From positions 744,001 through 808,000 of the forward strand of contig CAWHVG010000003.1 in the NCBI GenBank assembly GCA_963832725.1: 64,000 nt of DNA, written 5' to 3'. Below, piece after piece: positions 57,167 through 64,000 of the stretch. The notes under the pieces are model-generated. The model made no database searches. It worked only from the letters and a program-made list of their open reading frames with translations, and was not told where the DNA came from. This DNA comes from JAEZBP01 sp963832725 (GTDB lineage: Bacteria; Myxococcota_A; Polyangia; Polyangiales; Sandaracinaceae). Position numbers and translations under genes: made by a program. Numbering within the stretch: the first letter of the stretch is position 1; each line of letters opens with the position of its first letter.

Positions 57167-58297
57167 TCAGCGGCGACGAGTTCTCGCACGCTCACGTGCG
57201 GAATCGTAGAGGTGCTCGAGCCGACGCATATAGCGCTCGGGCGAGAACTCGGCGTACGCCCGGGCCTGGGCTCGCTCCCCGAGCGCTGCGCGCTGCTCGA
57301 CCGAAAGCTCGGCGAAGCGCCTCATGACTCCGGCCATCGCCCTGACGTCATGGGCGGGGAACGTCCACTCCCCCGCGAGCTCCTCACCGAGAACTTCGCG
57401 AATGCCCGGCACATCCGAGCCAATAGCCGGCACACCCGTCGCCATGGCCTCGATGAGCGAAATGCTGCAGCCCTCGGAGAGCGAGGGCAGCACGAAGGCG
57501 TCAGTCTGCTCGAGCGGCGGCAACACATCCTCTCGGTAGCCGAGGAAGTGCATATGGCTCGTGATCCGGAAATCTTCTGCGGATCGCCGAAGCTCATCGC
57601 CCAGCGGCCCATCACCGGCGAGCGTCAGCTCTGCCTCGACCCCCTGCGCGCGCAAGAGGGCGAATGCCTCGAGCAGCCGCGCCTGATTCTTGATTGGGTG
57701 CAGGCGTCCGACCGCAAGGAACCGAATCGCACGACGCTCCGCGGAGCGGTCCAAGCTGCGCCTACCTTCAGGAAAGAACCGCGGGTCAGCGCAGTTGTAG
57801 ATGAGCTCCACCCGGTCGCGAGGCGCACCGTCGGCTTCGGTCAGGTAGTCGCAAGTCACCTTGGAGACTCCGACGATGCGGTCCGGCGCGCGGTACAGCG
57901 CTCGGAAGGCGAGCCGCGCGCGGCGGCTGTGACTCGGCTGCCCAACTTCCTCGACGATCAGGCCCGCGCTGCTAACCCAGGGAGCCGCGAGGCAGAGGTG
58001 AACGTTCGCCTCCACGACGCTGGCGTGAACCACGTCGGGTTGTTGGCGGCGGAGATATCCTACGAGCGCAGCCGTTGCCCGGAGCGAGCCCAGCCTGGCG
58101 GGGATACCCAGGATGTCGACGGGGATGCCCGTCGCGCGGATCGCCTTCGCGGCGGCGCCATCCTTGTCGAACGCGCACACGCGAAGTCGCATGCCGTGTT
58201 CGCGCGCCAGGCGAGCCTGCAGCATTACGCGGCTCTCCACGCCACCGAAGTCCAGCACGGGCAAGAGCCGAATGACGAGGGGCTGCGTCACCCGCAT
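57167..58297 (-). CDS. GT4-type glycosyltransferase
   Basis: This GT-B glycosyltransferase has the N-terminal block MRVTQPLVIRLLPVLDFGGVE and the C-terminal donor site EGCSISLIEAMATGVPAIGS with the E-x7-E pattern. RFLAVGRLHPIKNQARLLEAF is also typical. The start at 58297 is preferred. A longer version from 58369 would run into the divergent gene. It is the only gene in the polysaccharide cluster, besides a lipoprotein, read on the minus strand. Donor and acceptor unknown. About 376 residues. Confidence 0.87.
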   Translation of the reverse strand: MRVTQPLVIRLLPVLDFGGVESRVMLQARLAREHGMRLRVCAFDKDGAAAKAIRATGIPVDILGIPARLGSLRATAALVGYLRRQQPDVVHASVVEANVHLCLAAPWVSSAGLIVEEVGQPSHSRRARLAFRALYRAPDRIVGVSKVTCDYLTEADGAPRDRVELIYNCADPRFFPEGRRSLDRSAERRAIRFLAVGRLHPIKNQARLLEAFALLRAQGVEAELTLAGDGPLGDELRRSAEDFRITSHMHFLGYREDVLPPLEQTDAFVLPSLSEGCSISLIEAMATGVPAIGSDVPGIREVLGEELAGEWTFPAHDVRAMAGVMRRFAELSVEQRAALGERAQARAYAEFSPERYMRRLEHLYDSARERARTRRR

Positions 58298-58359
58298 CGG
58301 ATAGCCAGACACCGGGTCGAATGCAACCCGCTCGCCGCCGCGAGCGCGAAGGTCTGTCG

Positions 58360-59547
58360 GTGACTTCACTACTGTACGTTACGTGGGACGGTCCGGGCGC
58401 GATGTACCTGCGTTCTTTGTACTTCCCAATCCTCGCGCGCCTGGGCATGCCCGTTAGCGTTCTACAGCTCACTTACGGCGACGCTTCCGAGGCGGATGCG
58501 ACACGCCGGTTGGCCCGCGAGCTCGGGATCGATTTCCGAGCCCGCGTTTTCGCGCGCCGCTCCTCCACGTGGCGGACGCTGACGGTCGGCGGCGCGCTGT
58601 TCCTGACGGAAGCGCTCCGGGGCGTGTGGCAGGATCCTTACCGCGTCGTCATGGCACGGAGCATCGTGCCCGCCGCCGCCGTGATGATGGCGGGAGTTCC
58701 CCGGCAGCGGTTCGTGTTCGACGCCGACGGACTCCCCGCCGACGAGCGCGTGGAGTTCGGTGGATGGACCGAGGCCGCGCTGCCGTATCGGGCGGCACGA
58801 GCAATCGAGCGAGCGGCAATCGAGCGTGCCGCCGTGACGCTGGCGCGGACGGAAGTGGCGCGAGATGTCCTGTGCCAGCGCGCTCCGGGAGCGGAGGTGC
58901 TCGTGGCGAGGAACGGCTCTGACGAGGAGCGCTTTCGACCGCTCGATGCTGCGCGGCGCGCTGCGGCCCGTGCCGAGCTCGGCCTATCCGACGGCGACCT
59001 CGTCGTCGCGTACGTGGGCAGTCTCGGGCCCCAGTATCACCCCGAGACGATGGCGGCCCTCGTTCGGGCGCTGCGTCAGCAGCACCCCGGCCGGGTGTAC
59101 TTCATGATCTTGACCGCCTCCGAGGAGGCCGGTCGCGAGCTGCTCGCCGCTGCCGACAGCACCGGATCGAATGGCCACGTCGAACGCGCGGAGCCGCGGG
59201 AGGTACCCAACCGCCTTGGGCTGGCGGACTTCGGACTCGCTTTTCGTCAGCCTTCGCTCTCGCAGGGGGCGGTGGCTCCGATCAAGGTCGGCGAGTACCT
59301 GCTATGCGGCGTGCCCGTGGTCACGAACCGGGGCGTCGGCGACCTCGACCGCGTCCTCTCGGAGGATTGCGCATTCCTCTTGCCACGACCCGGCGTGGAG
59401 GAAGCCGCAACCGCGGCGCCCGCGATTCTGGCCCGGAAATTCTCGCGCGAGAGGGTCCGAGCTCTCGCGGTGCCAATGTTCGGGCTCGGCGGGGCCGTGA
59501 ATGGATATCGCGCGGGAGTGGGCGCAGCCGAGGGCCGCCACCGATAG
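58360..59547 (+). CDS. Glycosyltransferase, GT-B fold
   Basis: The GTG at 58360 gives MTSLLYVTWDGPGAMYLRSL, a natural start for this fold. Relevant blocks are RFVFDADGLPADERVEFGG, LVARNGSDEERFRPLD, VVAYVGSLGPQYHPETMAALVRAL, and a donor-site-like PIKVGEYLLCGVPVVTNRGVGDLD near residue 305. It resembles GT4 proteins but with a weaker E-x7-E. The stop is directly followed by the ATG of the next gene. About 395 residues. Confidence 0.8.
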   Translation: MTSLLYVTWDGPGAMYLRSLYFPILARLGMPVSVLQLTYGDASEADATRRLARELGIDFRARVFARRSSTWRTLTVGGALFLTEALRGVWQDPYRVVMARSIVPAAAVMMAGVPRQRFVFDADGLPADERVEFGGWTEAALPYRAARAIERAAIERAAVTLARTEVARDVLCQRAPGAEVLVARNGSDEERFRPLDAARRAAARAELGLSDGDLVVAYVGSLGPQYHPETMAALVRALRQQHPGRVYFMILTASEEAGRELLAAADSTGSNGHVERAEPREVPNRLGLADFGLAFRQPSLSQGAVAPIKVGEYLLCGVPVVTNRGVGDLDRVLSEDCAFLLPRPGVEEAATAAPAILARKFSRERVRALAVPMFGLGGAVNGYRAGVGAAEGRHR

Positions 59548-60567
59548 ATGAACGACCGAACGGTTTTTGGCACCCAACCCAGGAGCGCCGCGCCAGCCAC
59601 TGGCGCACGGACCATGCTTGGCCCTATCCTCGCGCCGGCCGCCACCATGACCGACACCCGACAGCCCCGAGTGTGCCTGGCGATCTCGTCGTTCCGAAAT
59701 GACGAGAGCGTGCTGCGCCTGCTCGAAGCGAGCGTCGACTCGACCGTATTCGCTCACATTCTCGTCGTCGACTCCGTCGGCACGGGTGTCCTCGCGACAG
59801 AGGTCGAGCGTCGAGGCTGGACGAAGCGCGTTCAGTACATCAACTCGCCCGAGAACCTCGGGTCAGCCGGTAACTTGGCGCGTCGCTTGGAGCTCGCGGC
59901 CGCCGCCGGGCAGGACTGGGTCTACGCCGTCAACCACGACGGGGTCGTCGATCCCGCCGTGGTGTCGCAACTTGTCGCATGCGGCGAATCGCGTCCGAAC
60001 ATCGCCGCTGTGTATCCCCTGCACTATAAGACGGGCCGAAAGGAGTACAATCTCACCGGCCGATGGTCGCTGCCGGTACCCTTCCGGGGCGAGCGGGCGC
60101 GTCCCTCGCCCGACACCATCGAGGTCTTCTGGGGTAGCTCCAACATGGCGCTGTACAGCCTGCAGCCCGTCCGCGCCGGCCTCCTTCCGTGGGCAGACCT
60201 CTGGATGGGCTGGGAAGATCTCGGGTACGGCTGGTTGCTGCATCGTCGTGGGTATCGGCAGGTCCTGCTGACCACCGTGGAAGCGCACGACTCGTACGAG
60301 TACGCGCAGCACCGCGCGTTCGGACGGCCCTTCACCGTCACCTCGAAGCCTTCCTGGTACGCCTACTATCAGGCGCGTAACCTCATTCTCGTCACGCGTC
60401 GCGCCCGTCAACCATGGACCCATTGGGCGACGGTCGCGGGACGCCTAATGCTCGAAGCGGCGTTGACGACTGCGGTTCGACCTGAAAAGCGCGTACGGTT
60501 CAGACTTCTAGCGCGGGGAACCCTCGACGGCCTCCGCAATCACGCGGGAAAATGGCGCGTACCCTGA
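59548..60567 (+). CDS. GT2-family glycosyltransferase
   Basis: This GT-A enzyme is related to rhamnosyl- and galactofuranosyl-transferases. Homology starts at about residue 38 (RVCLAISSFRNDESVLRLLE). An ATG at 59647 is therefore another possible start, but the one at 59548 abuts the upstream stop and has GAGGG before it. Motifs: INSPENLGSAGNLARRLELA, DWVYAVNHDGVVDP in the place of the usual DDD, FWGSSNMALYS, and WEDLGYGWLLHRRGY (catalytic base region). The sugar is unknown. Confidence 0.82.
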   Translation: MNDRTVFGTQPRSAAPATGARTMLGPILAPAATMTDTRQPRVCLAISSFRNDESVLRLLEASVDSTVFAHILVVDSVGTGVLATEVERRGWTKRVQYINSPENLGSAGNLARRLELAAAAGQDWVYAVNHDGVVDPAVVSQLVACGESRPNIAAVYPLHYKTGRKEYNLTGRWSLPVPFRGERARPSPDTIEVFWGSSNMALYSLQPVRAGLLPWADLWMGWEDLGYGWLLHRRGYRQVLLTTVEAHDSYEYAQHRAFGRPFTVTSKPSWYAYYQARNLILVTRRARQPWTHWATVAGRLMLEAALTTAVRPEKRVRFRLLARGTLDGLRNHAGKWRVP

Positions 60568-60577
60568 GGGAAATGTC

Positions 60578-61594
60578 ATGACGGCCGCTCTCGATCTTCT
60601 CCGGCAGTTGCGCTTACGCGAACGGGCGCTGTGGGTTTTCGGCGTCCTGGATGCGGCCACGGCGCTTCCGACCGCGGCGGCCTCTGCGCAGATGCGGCTC
60701 ATCCGCCGCATCGGCATGGAGTACCTCCCGATCAACCGCTCCATCCTCCATCGCGTGGGGGTGATCCCGGCCGTCGATCGCTACTACGACCCGTTCGTGA
60801 CCGAGCGCCAACTCCGCCACTCGCTGGACGACGTCCGTCACCTACCAGGCCTCGATCTCCGTGAGGCCACCTACGACGACCTAATTTCGTCGATGACGGC
60901 GTGGCGGGACGAACCCATCGAGGGTCCGTTCGAGGGCATGAGCGACATCCGATACGACTACCGAAACGGCACCTATGGTGGCTACGACGCCGCCCTACTC
61001 TACGGATTCGTCCGACTGCTCAAGCCGCGCCGAATCCTCGAGGTAGGGAGCGGCAACTCGACGCTCGTGGTCCTACGTGCTCTCGCGCGTAATCGCGCCG
61101 AGGGAGCAGCTTGCGACCATGTCTGCATCGAGCCGTTCGAAATGCCGTGGCTCGAGCGCGCGGGAGTGACCGTGCTGCGCGAGCGCGCCGAAGTGCTCGG
61201 GCTCGCCCCGTTCGAGCGACTGGCGGACGGAGACCTCTTGTTCATCGACAACTCCCACATCATTCGCCCCCAGGGCGACGTGCTGTTCGTCGTCCAAGAG
61301 GTCTTACCCCGCCTCGCCCAGGGTGTGACCGTGCACATCCACGACATGTTCACGCCGCGTGACTATCCGGCGCGCTGGTTGCTCGACCGCATGCTCTTCT
61401 GGAACGAGCAGTACCTCGTCGAGACATTCTTGGCCTGCAACAGCGACTTCCGCATCCTGTTCCCAGCCAACCACGCGTGGCGAACGCATCCAGAAATCTT
61501 CGACAGCCTGCGGCCGGAGCTCGCGCACTCCGAGTCGATGCCTCCGACGAGCCTGTGGTTGCGCCGGGACCGCTGCCACCACGTGTCGGAGTAG
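60578..61594 (+). CDS. Class I SAM-dependent methyltransferase
   Basis: This 338-residue protein has a Rossmann methyltransferase core at about residues 130-290. ILEVGSGNSTLVVLRAL is the SAM-binding motif I, CIEPFEMPWL is the acidic loop, and LLFIDNSHIIRPQGDVLFV with TVHIHDMFTPRDYP follows, as in sugar-modifying methyltransferases of the Methyltransf_24 type. The N-terminal 110 residues are helical and unassigned. It lies 10 bp after the GT2 gene. It probably methylates a glycan residue. Confidence 0.78.
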   Translation: MTAALDLLRQLRLRERALWVFGVLDAATALPTAAASAQMRLIRRIGMEYLPINRSILHRVGVIPAVDRYYDPFVTERQLRHSLDDVRHLPGLDLREATYDDLISSMTAWRDEPIEGPFEGMSDIRYDYRNGTYGGYDAALLYGFVRLLKPRRILEVGSGNSTLVVLRALARNRAEGAACDHVCIEPFEMPWLERAGVTVLRERAEVLGLAPFERLADGDLLFIDNSHIIRPQGDVLFVVQEVLPRLAQGVTVHIHDMFTPRDYPARWLLDRMLFWNEQYLVETFLACNSDFRILFPANHAWRTHPEIFDSLRPELAHSESMPPTSLWLRRDRCHHVSE

Positions 61595-61598
61595 CGCG

Positions 61599-62651
61599 TC
61601 ACTCCAACCAGACCCAAACCTCGATGTCGCAGGACGTGCCGATGCACCCCCGCCCACCGCAACCCGCATAGACCCCTGGAACGGCCGGGTCGTTGTAGCT
61701 CCCGTACGACACGAGATGATTCGCATAGGAACTCGGTCCGCCCGTGCCACTGCAATAGGCAATGCCGCCTGCTGGCGCGGTCACATAGTTGTACAAGCCA
61801 CACATCGCCTGGCTGGCCCGGGCTTGCAGCGAGTCGTGACTTGCGATGGCGCCCCACCCCGGAGTGCCCACGGCCCCCACAGTGCCCCGCGTTCCGGAGT
61901 GAAAACCGGAGAACATGGAGTCGCTGAAAACGCTTTCCTCGATGTTCTCGAGGCTCGTACCACACTCCATCCGCACCACACGGGCAGAGGGATCGAAGCG
62001 GGTCATGTCGACGTGCCCCGACTCTGCGCACGGGTCGGGCGCCCACCCAGTCGGCCTGTCCACGCCTCCCGTCGTTGTCGTCTGTTGGTACAGGGCTGGG
62101 TCGTATGCGCTGTGCCAGGTCCCTGGCGCGTAGTGAGCCAAAAGGATGGCACCATCCTCGCGAACGAACGCTGGTGTGGACATTCCATCCACTCCCGGCA
62201 CGTCCTGCGTAACGGGCTCGCAACGACCGGAGGAGCATGGGCCAGTGGTGCAATCGGCGTCGCGCACACAGCGCGCGCACATCCAGCACCCATGGCACGA
62301 CCCGCCGCAGTCGATGTCGGTCTCGTCCTGGTTCAACATCCCGTCCGAGCAGTGCGCCGGCGGTCCGGCGTCGATGTCCACGTGCGCGTCGACGTTCCCG
62401 GCGTCGTTGCCCGCATCCGGAACACCGCTGTCACTACGCCCGCCCGCATCGAGCCCCCCATCGACGCCGCCCGCTCGGCATCGCCCGCCGACGCAGTCCT
62501 CACCAGCCACGCAAGGCCGACAATCATCGCACAGCGTCGGCGCAACGACGGACGCCGACCGCTCCAGGAAACAGCCCCCAACCAGAACGCTAAGGACCGC
62601 CGCGGCCAACTTCGTACTGGGCGTGAACACGCTCCCGATGGCTCTCCGCAT
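61599..62651 (-). CDS. Cys-rich surface lipoprotein
   Basis: The start at 62651 (MRRAIGSVFTPSTKLAAAVL) gives a signal peptide with lipobox LVGGC. The mature N-terminus is Cys-, Gly- and Asp-rich: CDDCRPCVAGEDCVGGRC, then a GVDGGLDAGG linker, then CSDGMLNQDETDIDCGG and CWMCARCVRDADC. This is the disulfide-rich spacer common in myxobacterial surface proteins. The C-terminal 200 residues are unrecognised. It is read against the polysaccharide genes and may be unrelated to them. About 350 residues. Confidence 0.65.
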   Translation of the reverse strand: MRRAIGSVFTPSTKLAAAVLSVLVGGCFLERSASVVAPTLCDDCRPCVAGEDCVGGRCRAGGVDGGLDAGGRSDSGVPDAGNDAGNVDAHVDIDAGPPAHCSDGMLNQDETDIDCGGSCHGCWMCARCVRDADCTTGPCSSGRCEPVTQDVPGVDGMSTPAFVREDGAILLAHYAPGTWHSAYDPALYQQTTTTGGVDRPTGWAPDPCAESGHVDMTRFDPSARVVRMECGTSLENIEESVFSDSMFSGFHSGTRGTVGAVGTPGWGAIASHDSLQARASQAMCGLYNYVTAPAGGIAYCSGTGGPSSYANHLVSYGSYNDPAVPGVYAGCGGRGCIGTSCDIEVWVWLE

Positions 62652-62791
62652 ATACCACTCCAGGGCGCCCGACCGGCCCTTGTCATGTGCAAGCTTCCCA
62701 GGTACCAGTCCCCTGAACGGTAGCAGACCCGCCGGCAACCGACGAGAGCCCACCGTACCCCGCTAATGCGACCCTTGCGACACCATCCCAC

Positions 62792-63735
62792 ATGCCCAAC
62801 GCAGACGATACGTCCCCCCCGCCCTTCGTTCACCCCCTGGCCGACGTACAGTCGAGCGATGTGGGGCCCGGCTCGCAACTTTGGCAGTATGTTGTCGTGC
62901 TCGATGGGGCACAGATCGGCCGAGACTGCAACATCTGCTCGCACTGCTTCCTTGAATCTGATGTGCAAATTGGCGATCGCGTCACCGTAAAAAATGGCGT
63001 TCAACTTTGGAACGGCCTCCGCGTCGAGAACGACGTATTCATTGGCCCAAACGTAACTTTCACGAACGACCGTTTTCCCCGCAGCAAGCACCATGGCGCC
63101 CCGCTTGAGACTTGCCTGCGCCGGGGGGCGTCCATTGGCGCAGGCGCCACCATTCTTCCTGGAATTGAGGTTGGAGCTAACGCAATGGTCGGCGCCGGTG
63201 CCGTCGTCACTCGAAATGTCCCCCCCAACGCTATCGCGGTCGGCAACCCTGCGCGCATTGTCGGGTACGCGAACACCGCCAAGGCGCTCGCGCCGGAGAC
63301 GTCAGCCCCTCCTCCACTGACCTCCGAGACCGCCGTCGATGGCGTCCGCATCCACGCGCTGCCTCGCTTTGAAGACATACGCGGAGCGCTGATGGTCGGT
63401 GAATTCGAGAAGACGATACCGTTCGCAACCAGACGGTTCTTTACCGTCTTTGGCGTGCCTAGCCTCGAGACACGCGGCGAGCACGCTCACCGCGGGTGCC
63501 ACCAGTTCCTCATCTGTGTCCACGGCAGCTGTTCACTCGTCGTAGACGACGGAAGCCACCGAGGCCAATCGCGCTCGATAGCCCCACAACTGGCGTCCAC
63601 ATCGCACCCATGGTCTGGGGCATTCAATACCGCTACACCAACGATGCAGTTTTGCTCGTTTTCGCTTCCGAACCCTATGATCCCGAAGACTATATCCGGG
63701 ACTACGACAAAATTCTTCAATTGAGGCGGACATGA
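62792..63735 (+). CDS. WxcM-like bifunctional protein: sugar N-acyltransferase plus 3,4-ketoisomerase (one frameshift)
   Basis: The N-terminal 165 residues are a left-handed beta-helix acyltransferase (VGPGSQLWQYVVVLDGAQIG, NDVFIGPNVTFTNDRFPRSK, GASIGAGATILPGIEVGANA). From residue 185 a cupin ketoisomerase of the FdtA/QdtA type follows: HALPRFEDIRGALMVGEFE, RGEHAHRGCHQFLICVHG, SPTTGVHIAPMVWGIQYRY, VLLVFASEPYDPEDYIRDYD. The frame breaks near 63563, where CAATC is probably CAGATC lacking one G. Such fusions act in making dTDP-3-acetamido-3,6-dideoxyhexoses. Its stop overlaps the aminotransferase ATG. Its GC content is visibly lower than its neighbours. Confidence 0.88.
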
Positions 63736-64000
63736 TCCCGTTCCTGGACCTGCGATCGCAGACGACCGAGCTCCGCACGGAGATCGACAACGCTATCCGT
63801 CGCGTCCTCGACTCGGGATGGTACGTGCTCGGCGAGGAGGTCGACGCCTTCGAAGAAGAGTGGGCCAGGTATTGCGGTGCCCGACACTGTGTCGGCGTAG
63901 GCAACGGGCTCGACGCGATCACGCTTTCACTGCACGCCCTTCGGATTGGGCCCGGCGACGAAGTCCTGGTGCCGTCCAACACCTACATCGCGACGTGGCT
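63732..64000 (+). CDS. DegT/DnrJ/EryC1 sugar aminotransferase, FdtB/QdtB-like (cut by window end)
   Basis: Only the first 89 residues are in the window: MIPFLDLRSQTTELRTEIDN, VLDSGWYVLGEEVDAFEEEW and CVGVGNGLDAITLSLHALRI, continuing VPSNTYIATW. This is the N-terminal part of PLP-dependent sugar aminotransferases. After a ketoisomerase/acyltransferase it most likely transaminates the 3-keto sugar. The ATGA overlap with the preceding gene suggests translational coupling. Confidence 0.9.
   Translation, partial: MIPFLDLRSQTTELRTEIDNAIRRVLDSGWYVLGEEVDAFEEEWARYCGARHCVGVGNGLDAITLSLHALRIGPGDEVLVPSNTYIATW

Overview
The window is very GC-rich, gene-dense DNA that looks like a myxobacterial (Myxococcota, possibly Sandaracinaceae-like) chromosome. 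The lineage call is an inference. It rests on two Ser/Thr kinases with N-terminal zinc ribbons, many Cys- and Asp-rich lipoproteins, an IgGFc-binding-type lipoprotein, HEAT-repeat proteins, and a conserved S16-KhpA-RimM-TrmD-methyltransferase-L19 operon. At least 20 conserved genes carry small frameshifts, including essential ones (carB, rpsP). The window therefore reads as an uncorrected draft assembly, and the coordinates of broken genes are given as their full extent across frames. Many breaks lie in or beside GATC, and eight are exact GATC-to-GA(A/T)TC insertions or close to it.

Region 1-19.4 kb is core genome: a cyclophilin end, an 89-bp tandem repeat, greA with an SRPBCC protein, a secreted esterase, tsaE-carB, two related lipoproteins, a TrkH-TrkA potassium uptake operon coupled to a HAMP membrane protein, a HEAT-repeat protein, a SWIM/SNF2 helicase, a Ser/Thr kinase and a YqaA/DedA membrane protein. 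Region 19.4-24.8 kb is a sulfur cluster: an Rrf2 regulator, cysK, an E1-like enzyme, the carrier CysO, a shrunken E1-like protein, cysM and the CysO-cysteine peptidase Mec, followed by a NUDIX hydrolase and an AMMECR1 protein. Together these encode direct (CysK) and carrier-protein-dependent (CysO/CysM/Mec) cysteine synthesis. Region 24.9-27.9 kb is the ribosome and tRNA-modification operon, with a clear promoter.

Region 27.9-40.7 kb holds a metallophosphatase-tetraheme cytochrome fusion with 13 perfect heptapeptide repeats, an RlpA-like protein, a second kinase, and a four-gene operon with 4-bp overlaps (uracil-DNA glycosylase, beta-propeller-like protein, HEAT/TPR protein, unknown). A GT2 glycosyltransferase, a PP2C phosphatase and a nucleotidyltransferase follow. 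At 40.75-41.55 kb lies an internally deleted group II intron immediately downstream of a terminator hairpin.

Region 41.6-54.6 kb is more accessory: the IgGFc-binding lipoprotein, a UGM-like flavoprotein, a Uma2 nuclease, an NDP-sugar pyrophosphorylase, arsR-arsI, a UDP-glucuronate decarboxylase, an Rpn-type nuclease with a duplicated 3' end, an HNH nuclease, an MBL-fold remnant and a lipoprotein. From 54.9 kb to the end runs a surface-polysaccharide cluster: UDP-glucose dehydrogenase, epimerase, three glycosyltransferases, a methyltransferase, a bifunctional ketoisomerase/acyltransferase and a DegT aminotransferase cut by the window edge. The last two genes point to a dTDP-3-acetamido-3,6-dideoxyhexose.
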